In this document: positions 33,910 through 41,633 of the stretch, piece after piece
How positions within the stretch are numbered: position 1 is the stretch's first letter
How the letters are laid out: each line of letters opens with the position of its first letter
DNA from: Streptomyces antibioticus
GTDB lineage: Bacteria > Actinomycetota > Actinomycetes > Streptomycetales > Streptomycetaceae
Assembly (NCBI RefSeq): GCF_002019855.1
Contig: NZ_CM007717.1
Span: 4,550,657 to 4,614,656, forward strand
Direction of reading: 5' to 3'
DNA length: 64,000 nt
Notes under the pieces: model-generated
What the model was told of the DNA's origin: nothing
The model's input: the letters and a program-made list of their open reading frames with translations, nothing else
Databases searched by the model: none
Made by a program: the position numbers and the translations under genes

Positions 33910-34530
33910 GTGAGCGACTCCAGTGATCACCTCTTCGTCAAGATCTGCGGGCTGAAGACCGAGCGGGACGTGGACACCGCCGTCGAGTCCGGCGCGGACG
34001 CCGTCGGGTTCGTCTTCTCCGCCAGCCCGCGCCGGATCGACCCCGCGACGGCCGCACGGCTGTGCCGGCGAGTGCCGGAGCACGTGCTGACGGTCGGCGT
34101 CTTCCGCGACGAGCCGCTGGCCGACGTCCGGTCCGTCGCCGCCGAGGCGGGCATCAGGGCCGTCCAGCTCCACGGCTCCGAGGGCCGGGAGTACTACGAC
34201 GACCTGGGCGCCGGCGGCTGGACGCTGATCCGCGCGGCGGCGTTCGGCGACACGGTGCCGCGCTGCGGGGAGATGGGCGAGGACCTGCTGCTCCTCGACG
34301 CGCCGGTGCCGGGTTCCGGTGTCGCCTGGGACTGGTCCGGCGGCCCCGCGCCCGCCCCGGGCGAGAAGTGGCTGCTCGCCGGCGGTCTCACCCCGGAGAA
34401 CGTACGGGCCGCCGTCGACGCGGCCCGCCCCTGGGGCGTCGACGTCTCCAGCGGCGTCGAGGCGACCCGCGGTGTGAAGGACCCGGCCCTGATCAGATCG
34501 TTCGTGGCGGTGGCGCGCGGCGGCGCGTGA
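33910..34530 (+). CDS. trpF: Phosphoribosylanthranilate isomerase TrpF
   Basis: A 206-residue (beta/alpha)8 isomerase of tryptophan biosynthesis, converting phosphoribosylanthranilate to CdRP. FVKICGLKTERDVDTAVESGADAVGFVFSASPR has the catalytic Cys; the next conserved element is VQLHGSEG, and WLLAGGLTPENVRAAV with DVSSGVEATRGVKD binds the phosphate. The gene stands alone, not in a trp operon. Streptomycetes often use PriA for this step, so TrpF here would be a second isomerase or dedicated to another pathway. GTG start. Confidence 0.9.
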   Translation: MSDSSDHLFVKICGLKTERDVDTAVESGADAVGFVFSASPRRIDPATAARLCRRVPEHVLTVGVFRDEPLADVRSVAAEAGIRAVQLHGSEGREYYDDLGAGGWTLIRAAAFGDTVPRCGEMGEDLLLLDAPVPGSGVAWDWSGGPAPAPGEKWLLAGGLTPENVRAAVDAARPWGVDVSSGVEATRGVKDPALIRSFVAVARGGA

Positions 34531-34614
34531 CGCCACGGCGGGCGATCTTACGGGGACCGCCGCACAATGTGGGTGGCGGAACTGCGTCGGGCGCCCGGGA
34601 GGTCGGTGAGATCC

Positions 34615-34983
34615 ATGCCGCCTACGACCTCGCAGGGACAGGGAGAGCAGGGGCAGGGAGAGCTGGGACAGGGAGAGCAGGGACTGGGGGAGTCCGACGC
34701 CGTACGCGATGTCGTGGGGCGTCTGCTCCTCGCCTACGACTTCCTCGACACCGCCACCGTCGAGGCGGCGGTCCGGGACGCGTACGAGGTCTTCCGGGAC
34801 GCCCGGGTCCGCGCCTTCGTCCCGATCCTCACCGAACGCCGGGCCCGGGCCGCCCTCGACGCGTACCGAGCGGGAGCGGGGGATCAGCCCTTGGCGCCCC
34901 GGCTCCGCTCCTCCGCCCGCGCGATCGCCTCCGCCTCGGTCTCGGCCAGCGCGATGGCGAACCCGAACGCCTCGGCGAGATGA
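34615..34983 (+). CDS. Three-helix bundle dimerisation-domain protein
   Basis: A 122-residue protein. The N-terminus is a Gln/Gly/Glu repeat (GQGEQGQGELGQGEQGLGE) encoded by imperfect direct repeats. The middle holds a helical segment DAVRDVVGRLLLAYDFLDTATVEAAVRDAYEVFRDARVRAFVPIL that matches the DUF3562-type three-helix bundle. The last 33 codons run antisense to the convergent decarboxylase gene (100-bp overlap) and look like shadow sequence, so the natural C-terminus may have been lost. ATG 34615 is chosen. Confidence 0.6.
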   Translation: MPPTTSQGQGEQGQGELGQGEQGLGESDAVRDVVGRLLLAYDFLDTATVEAAVRDAYEVFRDARVRAFVPILTERRARAALDAYRAGAGDQPLAPRLRSSARAIASASVSASAMANPNASAR

Positions 34984-35243
34984 CCGGCGGCGGACATCAC
35001 GCGCGCGGTGCCCACCACGGGGGCGATCGCGACCAGGACGTCCTGGAGCCGCTCGACCGTCATCCCGGCCTTGATCGCGGGATCGATGTGGGCCAGGTAC
35101 GACACCGCCGGGGCGTCCATCGCCACGAGGGCCGCGAGCCGGGTGACGATCAGCGTCTCGTCGTCCAGTCCGCACCGTTCGAGCGAGTCGACGGTCATGG
35201 CGGCGAGCGTTTCGAGGACGGGCGCCTCGGAATCAGTGGCCAT
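34884..35243 (-). CDS. Carboxymuconolactone decarboxylase (CMD/AhpD-like) protein
   Basis: A 119-residue all-helical protein of the CMD family. Conserved features are the LDDETLIVTRLAALVAMDAPAVSYLAHIDPA helix pair, AGMTVERLQDVLVAIAPVVGTARV, and a C-terminal Ala-rich helix. The AhpD-type CxxC is absent, so it is unlikely to be a peroxidase; CMD-like enzymes act on muconolactone-type or unknown substrates. GGAAGG precedes ATG 35243. Confidence 0.82.
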   Translation of the reverse strand: MATDSEAPVLETLAAMTVDSLERCGLDDETLIVTRLAALVAMDAPAVSYLAHIDPAIKAGMTVERLQDVLVAIAPVVGTARVMSAAGHLAEAFGFAIALAETEAEAIARAEERSRGAKG

Positions 35244-35347
35244 GGGGAGACCTTCCTGTGCGTGCTCCGGGGGATGCATCGGCGATGCCCCTAAACCGTA
35301 CGAGGGGTCCCGGACGCCCGCATTTCAGGCCCGGCGGGGATCCCGGC

Positions 35348-35758
35348 TCAGCGGGGCTGGGCGATGTCGACCATCCACGGGATGCCGAAGCGGTCCTTGC
35401 ACATGCCGAACACATCGCCCCACATCTGCTTCTCCAGCGGTACGGACACCGTGCCGCCGGCGGACAGCTTCTCCCACCAGCCGCGCAGTTCGGCGTCGTC
35501 GTCACCGCTCAGGCTCACGGAGAAGTTGTCGCCCGCCGTCTGCTCCATGCCCGGCGGCGTGTCGGCGCCCATCAGGGTGAACCCGCCCGGGGTCTCCAGC
35601 ATGCCGTGCATGATCTGGTCGGCGTGCGGGGTGCCGGCCTGGCCGAAGTCGCCGAAGGTGTTGAGGTTCAGCGTGCCGCCGAAGACCTCCTGGTAGAACT
35701 CCAGCGCCTGCCGGGCGTCGCCCGAGAAGCTGAGGTAGGGGTTGAGTCGCGAGGCCAT
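35348..35758 (-). CDS. VOC-family protein (PhnB/3-demethylubiquinone-like)
   Basis: A 136-residue protein of vicinal-oxygen-chelate fold. NPYLSFSGDARQALEFYQEVFGG is the opening strand and helix, then IMHGMLETPGGFTLMGADT, and the C-terminus ends with GDVFGMCKDRFGIPWMVDIAQ, the PhnB-like signature (W-G-D-x-F-G, F-G-x-x-W). No residues identify a specific substrate. Single gene between two small ones. Confidence 0.85.
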   Translation of the reverse strand: MASRLNPYLSFSGDARQALEFYQEVFGGTLNLNTFGDFGQAGTPHADQIMHGMLETPGGFTLMGADTPPGMEQTAGDNFSVSLSGDDDAELRGWWEKLSAGGTVSVPLEKQMWGDVFGMCKDRFGIPWMVDIAQPR

Positions 35759-35814
35759 GAGAATCTCCCTGAACGGTGCATATCGGGCTGATGGGACGGA
35801 CAGTAGCGCGCCTC

Positions 35815-36027
35815 TCACGACCCGGCGCGCTCCGCGAGCGTGTGGGCGACGAGGGCGTTGGCGTGACCGTGCCCGAGACCGTGCTCGGACTTCAGCCAGG
35901 TCACCAGTTCCATGTGCCGGGTCAGCGGCGAGGCGCGGATGAGGTCCTTCCACTCGGCGACCGGCCGGCCGTACTTCTTCTCGATGGAGGGGAAGTAGCT
36001 CGCGGGGCCCTTCACGGCGTCGGTCAT
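35815..36027 (-). CDS. DUF4287 protein
   Basis: A 70-residue protein that is one DUF4287 domain: SYFPSIEKKYGRPVAEWKDLIR, then HMELVTWLKSEHGLGHGHANALVAHTL. The WLKSEHGLGHGHANALVAH motif is diagnostic. The domain is often fused to DUF5655 elsewhere; here it is alone. Function unknown, possibly DNA/protein binding. Divergent from the IMPase-family gene. Confidence 0.87.
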   Translation of the reverse strand: MTDAVKGPASYFPSIEKKYGRPVAEWKDLIRASPLTRHMELVTWLKSEHGLGHGHANALVAHTLAERAGS

Positions 36028-36116
36028 GGCAGCGGTTCTCCCGTCGGTGGCGATGTCGGTCGTTCCGTATGACCGGCGCGCGAGCGGGAACTCATCGGTG
36101 GAGAGAGGAGACGTTC

Positions 36117-36908
36117 GTGGATCTGGACCGCGCGCTCGCCGTCGCCACGGAACTGGCCGCCTGGGCGGCGGAGACGATCCGCGACGCCGGGACCGGCGCC
36201 CCGTACGGTGCCGCGTCGGTACGCCAGAAGGACGGCCCCGCCGACATCGTCACGGACACCGACGAGGCGGTGGAGACGCACGTCAGGAGGGTGCTGGCCG
36301 AGGCGTTCCCCGGACACGGGATCGTGGGCGAGGAGTACGGCACCACGGAGGGCCGCCCCGACGCCCCGCACTGGGTGGTCGACCCGGTGGACGGTACGAC
36401 CAACTTCGCGCACGGCCTCGGCTGGTGTTCCTTCTCGCTGGGCCTGGCCGCGCCCGACGGCGCACCGCTGCTGGGCGTGGTGGCGGATCCGTGGCGCGGC
36501 GAGACGTTCACCGCGGTCCGCGGCCGAGGCGCCCGTCTGAACGGCGCCCCGGTGCGCGCCGCCGGTCATACCACGCTGACCGGCCATGTCTTTCTCACCG
36601 AGTGGGCCGCGCACGCCCACTGGCCGGGCATGGACGCGCTGCTCGCGGAACTGGCGGCCCGCCACTGCACCGTGCGGGTGATGGGCTCGACGGCCCTGTC
36701 GCTGGTCCAGGTGGCGGCGGGACGGGCGACGGCGGCGGCGATCGGTGAGTTCCACCCGGTCGACGGGCTGCCGGCCCTGCTGATCGCCCAGGAGGCGGGC
36801 GCGCTCGCGCTGCCCGGCCTTCCCGCCTACGACGAGCCCTTGCTGCTGTCGGCGCCGGGCGCGGCGGAGGAGGCGGCGCGGGTCTGGTCCCGCTGTCGGC
36901 CCCGCTGA
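36117..36908 (+). CDS. Inositol monophosphatase-family phosphatase
   Basis: A 263-residue Mg-dependent phosphatase. GIVGEEYG at about residues 68-75 supplies the metal-binding Glu, and DPVDGTTNF at 89-97 the two Asp and the catalytic Thr. The C-terminal substrate-side motif, normally WDxAAG, reads FHPVDGLPALLIAQEAGA, keeping the Asp but lacking the Trp, so substrate choice may differ from inositol-1-phosphate (histidinol-phosphate or PAP are alternatives). GTG 36117 has GAGAGGAG 6 nt upstream. Confidence 0.88.
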   Translation: MDLDRALAVATELAAWAAETIRDAGTGAPYGAASVRQKDGPADIVTDTDEAVETHVRRVLAEAFPGHGIVGEEYGTTEGRPDAPHWVVDPVDGTTNFAHGLGWCSFSLGLAAPDGAPLLGVVADPWRGETFTAVRGRGARLNGAPVRAAGHTTLTGHVFLTEWAAHAHWPGMDALLAELAARHCTVRVMGSTALSLVQVAAGRATAAAIGEFHPVDGLPALLIAQEAGALALPGLPAYDEPLLLSAPGAAEEAARVWSRCRPR

Positions 36909-36944
36909 CTCCGTCCGGTGGGTTCGGGCGCTACCGATCCCGGG

Positions 36945-37106
36945 TCAGGCCACGCCCCTGCCGGAGACCTGTCCCGGCGCGTCGTCGGGCGCGAAGGTCT
37001 CGTCGTCCCCGAAGTCGGGGGCCTGGAAGGGGTCGGTCGCCGGAGGCGGCAGCACTGCCGTGGAACGGTGGTGTGCGCCTTCGACGGCGGAGAACAGCGA
37101 GGTCAT
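36945..37106 (-). CDS. Small acidic protein, 53 residues, unannotated type
   Basis: A short frame reading MTSLFSAVEGAHHRST, a Pro-rich middle (VLPPPATDPFQAP) and an acidic end DFGDDETFAPDDAPGQ. Nearly every third codon position is G or C, as in real genes here, and AAAAGGGAG lies upstream of the ATG. It is 46 bp downstream of the Tudor-like gene on the same strand, so they may be co-transcribed. No family recognised. Confidence 0.55.
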   Translation of the reverse strand: MTSLFSAVEGAHHRSTAVLPPPATDPFQAPDFGDDETFAPDDAPGQVSGRGVA

Positions 37107-37152
37107 CTCGATGGGAGGACTCCCTTTTCGTGTGCGTGGTGCGGTGGAACGG

Positions 37153-37374
37153 TCAGAGCTTGGTCATCTTGGCGTACGGGCTCAGGATCCGTTCCTGCGC
37201 CGAGCCGAAATCGACGAGGGCCGCGATTCCGTCCTCGATGCCGATGACCCGGCCGAGGCCGTACATGTCGTGGGTGACCTGGTCGCCCACGGCGAAGTGC
37301 TTGGGCGCCGGCAGGGCCGGAGCCTTGAACGGGCTGGTGGGCAGATGGCGCTTCGGAGCAGCAGGCTTAGTCAT
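37153..37374 (-). CDS. Small CarD/Tudor-like domain protein
   Basis: A 73-residue protein. A basic, Pro-rich N-terminus (about 25 residues) leads into a single beta-barrel: HFAVGDQVTHDMYGLGRVIGIEDGIAALVDFGSAQERIL. The motif GDxVxHxxYGxGxV matches the Tudor-like CarD/PcrA C-terminal barrel, a domain that binds RNA polymerase in helicases and transcription factors. It has no other domain. Role in transcription is inferred. Confidence 0.75.
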   Translation of the reverse strand: MTKPAAPKRHLPTSPFKAPALPAPKHFAVGDQVTHDMYGLGRVIGIEDGIAALVDFGSAQERILSPYAKMTKL

Positions 37375-37639
37375 TGACCCCAGTATGCGCCCGGAGGGGT
37401 CCCGTTGGCTCCGGTCGACCACATCACAGGTTCGGCACAAACCCGGACGCCGCAGGTCGGCGCCGGTTGCCGCCGGATGAGCTGGACACGGCGGCAACCG
37501 GGTGTCGCGGGCCGAGCGGCCCCGCGCGGCGTGCGGCTCATGGCCGAACCGTCCTGCCCGACGGGGCGCGGTGGGTGTTTCCGGCCCGCTCCCCCACCGG
37601 GTGCACCTCGTGCGGTGTTCCACACGCGGGAACCGGATC

Positions 37640-38203
37640 TCATCCGTCGTCGCCGTCGGACTCCCGGCCGCTGTCGAAGCCTCTGCCGTCGAAGTTTCTG
37701 CCGTCGAAGTCTCTGTCGAAGTCCGCCTCGAACTCCGCCTGGGCGAGCGCCAGCATGTGCGTGGCGGTCAGGGCGTTCAGCGGATCGGAGGCCGTGGCCA
37801 GCAGCCAGGTCGCCGCCGCGAGGGATTCGCGGGGCGGGATGACCAGTAGCTGACGGCGGTCCGCGGTGCCGTAGTGGAGGGCGATGGCGTGCGCCTCGGC
37901 GTCGACGGCCGACAGGGCCACCTCGACGACCCGGCCGGGCGCCCGCACCGTACGCGGGGCGTCGGGCCAGGCGACGGCGTCCACGGTGACCCGTACGACG
38001 GCCCCGAGGCCCGGGGCCAGTGAGCCGAGCAGCGCGGGCAGCTCCAGTTCGAGAAGGTCGCAGCGCGGCCACCAGGCCCCGTCCAGCGGGCCCCGGCCGC
38101 CGCCGGAGCCCGGGGCGAGGGCCAGCCGGGCCACGGGCATCCGATAGGTCCGTGCGCGGTACGGCGAAGCACCCTCGGCCGGCGTGCCGGTGACGTCCGT
38201 CAT
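37640..38203 (-). CDS. DUF5994 protein, first of four paralogues
   Basis: A 187-residue protein. The family core is LDGAWWPRCDLLELELPALLGSLAPGL near residues 40-66, then RVTVDAVAWPDAP, and QLLVIPPRESLAAATWLL. The C-terminal tail is very acidic, with Asp/Phe/Gly repeats (DFDRDFDGRNFDGRGFD). No enzyme motif or membrane helix. Three more DUF5994 genes occur at 42683, 46023 and 57867. Members are often near stress or anti-sigma genes in streptomycetes; function unknown. Confidence 0.85.
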   Translation of the reverse strand: MTDVTGTPAEGASPYRARTYRMPVARLALAPGSGGGRGPLDGAWWPRCDLLELELPALLGSLAPGLGAVVRVTVDAVAWPDAPRTVRAPGRVVEVALSAVDAEAHAIALHYGTADRRQLLVIPPRESLAAATWLLATASDPLNALTATHMLALAQAEFEADFDRDFDGRNFDGRGFDSGRESDGDDG

Positions 38204-38351
38204 GCGATCCCGTCCTGGGCGGCCCGTGGACCGCCGGTCTCCGTCGCTCGCCGGGAACGGCACCGCCGTGGTCGCGCTGCGCGAGATGCTCTCGGTGCCC
38301 CCAAGCCTACGACGGGGGCACCGGCCGACGACGGCCGGAACAGGCCGCCGC

Positions 38352-38417
38352 GATCCGCACGGCCCGTCCGGATCCACGCGGGCCGTCCGGATCCGCACGG
38401 CCCGTCCGATCCGCACG
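38352..38417. repeat. About 19-bp tandem repeat
   Basis: Units of GATCCGCACGGCCCGTCCG type at 38352-38370, 38371-38389 and 38390-38407, with a partial fourth (GATCCGCACG) to 38417. They lie upstream of the first DUF5994 gene, in the 218-bp gap between two minus-strand genes. Confidence 0.75.
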
Positions 38418-38421
38418 TGCC

Positions 38422-38778
38422 TCACTGGTCCGAGTAGCCGATGTCCCCGATCGTCCAGGCGCTCACGTCCTCCAGCGCGACGCGGTACATGCCCCCCGAG
38501 TCGGGGATGCCGAAGCTGCCCTGGAGGATGCGGGCCACATGGAAGTGCAGGTGAGTGGGTTCCTTGTCGCCGCGGGAGGGGGTGAAGGCGGTGGCGAACC
38601 GCCCCAGGTGATCGGAGTCCCGCAGGACTTCGGCCACCCGCTCCTTCCACAGGGCCTCGGGGGCGAGCCGTCCCGTGATGACGGCTCCCGGAACCACCAC
38701 GGTCAGGGACATCTGGCTGCTGTGCCGCGACTCCACCATCGCGGCGATCGCGACGAGCAGGTCGTCAGGGTGCGTCAT
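38422..38778 (-). CDS. Unknown protein with GvpU-like pattern
   Basis: A 118-residue protein: an N-terminal helix LLVAIAAMVESRHSSQMSLTVVVPGAVITGRL, a middle with KERVAEVLRD, then HLHFHVARILQ and a tail GMYRVALEDVSAWTIGDIGY. The strand-helix order and VVxGxxISG-like turn resemble GvpU accessory proteins of gas-vesicle loci, but no gvp gene lies nearby. Divergent evolution makes this tentative. Start ATG 38778. Confidence 0.45.
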   Translation of the reverse strand: MTHPDDLLVAIAAMVESRHSSQMSLTVVVPGAVITGRLAPEALWKERVAEVLRDSDHLGRFATAFTPSRGDKEPTHLHFHVARILQGSFGIPDSGGMYRVALEDVSAWTIGDIGYSDQ

Positions 38779-38793
38779 ACCTGAACAGCCTAG

Positions 38794-39204
38794 TCACAGA
38801 GGAAGGCTGAGGACGCCCAGGGCATAGCCGTGCTCGTCGACGACGGGCGAGACGTCCTGGGTCCGCACCCGCATGGCGTCCTCCGCCTCGCCGAGCACGG
38901 TCGCGGACGAGGTGAACGGCCCGCGGTCGAGCGGGATGTCCCGCAGCCGGGTGCGGTCGCTGTACCAGGAGCCGCCGCGGTGGGCGGCGAGCTGGGCCCG
39001 CGTGACCAGTCCCGCGCACCGGCCGTCGTCGTCCCGCAGGAGCAGGTGCGGGACGCGTGCGCCGATGAGGACGGACAGGGCCACGTCGACGGTCATGTGG
39101 TCGTCGACCTGCGGGCCGAGGGCGTACATGGCGTCACGGGCGGTCAGGCCGGTGCCGTCGATGGTCGCTGCGGCAGGCGGTGCGTGGGTCGTGGTCGGCG
39201 TCAA
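38794..39204 (-). CDS. CBS-domain protein
   Basis: A 136-residue protein of two CBS repeats. The first is LTARDAMYALGPQVDDHMTVDVALSVLIGARVPHLLLRDDDGRCAGLVTRAQL; the second runs from RLRDIPLDRGPFTSSATVLGEAEDAMRVRTQDVSPVVDEHGYALGVLSL. The start is TTG 39204, justified by GAGGAG six bases before it; no ATG/GTG fits. Pairs of CBS repeats usually bind adenosine nucleotides. Target unknown. It is downstream of the DEAD-box helicase gene. Confidence 0.85.
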   Translation of the reverse strand: MTPTTTHAPPAAATIDGTGLTARDAMYALGPQVDDHMTVDVALSVLIGARVPHLLLRDDDGRCAGLVTRAQLAAHRGGSWYSDRTRLRDIPLDRGPFTSSATVLGEAEDAMRVRTQDVSPVVDEHGYALGVLSLPL

Positions 39205-39290
39205 GAGCTTCTCCTCTGCGTCGGGGCGGGACGGGGCGGGCCGGACGTCGGTCCTGGGTCGGCCGGACCGGGGAGCGGCCGTGCCGGGCG

Positions 39291-40919
39291 CTACGGGGTG
39301 TCCCTCGGGGCGGGACGCCGGGTCCGGGCCGCGGTCCGCGTGCCGCCCGCGCCACCGCCGTTGCCGCCGCTGCCGTTGGCGCCACTGCCACCACGGCCGC
39401 CGTTCGCACCGCGCCCGCCGCCGCCACCGCGACCGGCGGCCCGTGCCCTGCGGCTGCGCCCGGATCCCGCGCGCTCGCTCCGCCCGCCGGCGGACGGCGT
39501 GGCGGGCGCGGTGACCGTGACGGGCACCCCGGAGGGGGTGCGGGCGCCGGTGATGCGGCTCAGCTCGGCCTCGCCGGGGCGGACCCGGGCGGTACGTGCC
39601 GTGATGCCGGCGTCGGCCATCAGCCGGTCCATCGTGCGGCGCTGGTGCGGCAGGACGAGGGTGACGACCGTGCCGGACTCGCCGGCCCGTGCCGTACGGC
39701 CGCCGCGGTGCAGGTAGTCCTTGTGGTCGGTGGGCGGGTCGACGTTGACGACGAGGTCGAGGTTGTCGACGTGGATGCCGCGGGCGGCGACGTTGGTCGC
39801 CACCAGGACGGTGACATGGCCGTCCTTGAACTGCGAGAGCGTCCGGTTGCGCTGCGGCTGGGACTTGCCGCCGTGCAGCGCCGAGGCCCGCACGCCGACC
39901 GACAGCAGGTGCTTGGCCAGCCGGTCCACCGCGTGCTTGGTGTCCAGGAACATGATCACTCGGCCCTCGCGGGCGGCGATCTCGGTCGCGGCGGCGTGCT
40001 TGTCGTCCTCGCGCAGGTGCAGCAGATGGTGCTCCATGGTGGTGACGGCGCCCGCGGACGGGTCGACCGAGTGCACCACCGGGTCGTGCAGATAGCGCCG
40101 CACCAGGAGGTCGATGTTGCGGTCCAGGGTGGCCGAGAACAGCAGCCGCTGGCCGCCGTCGGCGACCTGGTCGAGCAGCGCGGTCACCTGCGGCATGAAG
40201 CCCATGTCGGCCATCTGGTCGGCCTCGTCGAGGACGGTGACCTCGACCTGGTCCAGCCGGCAGTCGCCGCGCTCGATGAGGTCCTTGAGGCGGCCGGGCG
40301 TGGCGACGACGACCTCGGCGCCGCCGCGCAGCACGCTCGCCTGGCGGCCGAGGGACATGCCGCCCACGACCGTGGCGATCCGCAGCCGCAGGGCGCGGGC
40401 GTACGGGGTGAGCGCGTCGGTGACCTGCTGGGCCAGTTCCCGGGTGGGGACGAGGACCAGCGCGAGCGGCTGACGGGGCTGGGCCCGCCGTCCGTCGAGC
40501 CGGGCCAGGACGGCGAGGCCGAAGGCGAGGGTCTTGCCCGAGCCGGTGCGCCCGCGGCCCAGGACGTCCCGGCCGGCCAGCGCGTTCGGCAGGGTGGCCG
40601 CCTGGATCGGGAAGGGCACGGTCACGCCCTCGGCGCCGAGGGCCGCCAGCAGCCGTGCGGGCATGGCGAGTTCGGCGAACGTCTCGACCGCGGGCAGCGG
40701 TTCGGTGAGGGTGACCGGCGGGGCGAACTCCTGCCGGCGGGCGGAGGCGCCGGGCCGTCGGCCGCTGGAGCGGCCGGTGCCCGGGCGGGAACCCTGCCGG
40801 CCCGGCTCCTGGGCACGGGAGCGGCCGACGCGGGCCGATCCCGCCGTACGGGTGGAACTGCGGTCGGTGCGGTCGGCGCGGAGGCGGTCGGAGCCACCGG
40901 TTCGGCGGGTGCGGTTCAT
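39291..40919 (-). CDS. DEAD-box RNA helicase
   Basis: A 542-residue ATP-dependent RNA helicase. An Arg/Ser/Gly-rich N-terminal tail of about 70 residues precedes the core. The Q motif is FPIQAATL, Walker A GRTGSGKT ends at residue 130, motif II is VLDEADQM (DEAD at 231-234), motif III FSATL (262-264 SAT), and motif VI HRGGRTARAG. The C-terminal 70 residues are Gly/Arg-rich and Ala-rich, typical of RNA-binding tails. Encoded just downstream of a cold-shock protein gene on the same strand, which fits a cold-adaptation role. ATG 40919 has GAAGGTTCCCCC before it. Confidence 0.92.
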   Translation of the reverse strand: MNRTRRTGGSDRLRADRTDRSSTRTAGSARVGRSRAQEPGRQGSRPGTGRSSGRRPGASARRQEFAPPVTLTEPLPAVETFAELAMPARLLAALGAEGVTVPFPIQAATLPNALAGRDVLGRGRTGSGKTLAFGLAVLARLDGRRAQPRQPLALVLVPTRELAQQVTDALTPYARALRLRIATVVGGMSLGRQASVLRGGAEVVVATPGRLKDLIERGDCRLDQVEVTVLDEADQMADMGFMPQVTALLDQVADGGQRLLFSATLDRNIDLLVRRYLHDPVVHSVDPSAGAVTTMEHHLLHLREDDKHAAATEIAAREGRVIMFLDTKHAVDRLAKHLLSVGVRASALHGGKSQPQRNRTLSQFKDGHVTVLVATNVAARGIHVDNLDLVVNVDPPTDHKDYLHRGGRTARAGESGTVVTLVLPHQRRTMDRLMADAGITARTARVRPGEAELSRITGARTPSGVPVTVTAPATPSAGGRSERAGSGRSRRARAAGRGGGGGRGANGGRGGSGANGSGGNGGGAGGTRTAARTRRPAPRDTP

Positions 40920-41140
40920 GGGGGAACCTTCCTCGATGCGGCGTATCGAGGAATTCCGGTCGGCGGCGGAGGCCGCGCCGAGAATCACAAGAATGAGCCG
41001 GGTAAAAAGCGAAGGCCGAGTCACGCGGCGTGAAGAAGCCGGGTCGGCGATTGAGCGGGAAACCCGCGAGCCCCTGCGAATGAGGGGCCTCCGGGACGTC
41101 AGCGGCGTCGACGACGCACGGGACGGCCGGGAAAACAACT

Positions 41141-41177
41141 GACTGGGGCCCGCACCCCAATGGTGCGGGCCCCAGTC
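41141..41177 (-). terminator. Terminator hairpin after the cold-shock gene
   Basis: A perfect 16-bp inverted repeat (GACTGGGGCCCGCACC and its complement) around a 5-nt loop CCAAT. It lies 21 bp past the cold-shock gene stop on the minus strand and separates it from the helicase. Confidence 0.85.
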
Positions 41178-41197
41178 ACAGGATGTTCGCGTCAGCG

Positions 41198-41401
41198 TCA
41201 GGCGGGAACGATGTTCTCGGCCTGCGGGCCCTTCTGGCCCTGCGTGACGTCGAAGGTAACCTTCTGGCCTTCCTGAAGCTCACGGAAACCAGACGTGGCG
41301 ATGTTCGAGTAGTGGGCGAACACGTCCGGGCCGCCACCCTCCTGCTCGATGAAGCCGAAGCCCTTTTCCGAGTTGAACCACTTCACGGTGCCAGATGCCA
41401 T
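41198..41401 (-). CDS. CspA-type cold-shock protein
   Basis: A 67-residue OB-fold nucleic-acid-binding protein. RNP1 is KGFGFIEQ and RNP2 is VFAHYSNI, with KWFNSEKG before. It acts as an RNA chaperone. ATG is preceded by AAGGGAGATTCAAT, a good site. The upstream leader of about 230 bp is unusually AT-rich with a TCCGGA-TCTT-TCCGGA hairpin near 41473-41488, as expected for temperature-regulated csp leaders. A MerR-like gene follows upstream. Confidence 0.95.
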   Translation of the reverse strand: MASGTVKWFNSEKGFGFIEQEGGGPDVFAHYSNIATSGFRELQEGQKVTFDVTQGQKGPQAENIVPA

Positions 41402-41633
41402 ATTGAATCTCCCTTGGGGGGCAGTGCCAGAACCCGCACTTTGCGGATCCGAGTCGCCGCGATGATCACCCCTCCGGAAAGATCCGGAAAGCTCTGCAAA
41501 GAAAACAAATCTCTGGTAACCAAAACTGCAACTGCTATCACGCTAACACAGGTCGCCCGGCGGGCCCCAGGATTTTTCGGCACGGGTCGGGGAATGTCAT
41601 CCGGCCGGCTCTGGCGTATCTGTAACGGCCGGA
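41402..41633 (-). promoter_or_regulatory. AT-rich leader of the cold-shock gene
   Basis: Unusually AT-rich for this chromosome between 41500 and 41550. An inverted repeat TCCGGA-TCTT-TCCGGA is at 41473-41488, so the leader RNA may fold differently by temperature. Promoter exact position was not fixed by eye. Confidence 0.5.

Noticed and set aside
38422..38778. Gas-vesicle locus
   Set aside because: Only a vague GvpU-like pattern in one small protein; no gvpA or other gas-vesicle genes are nearby.
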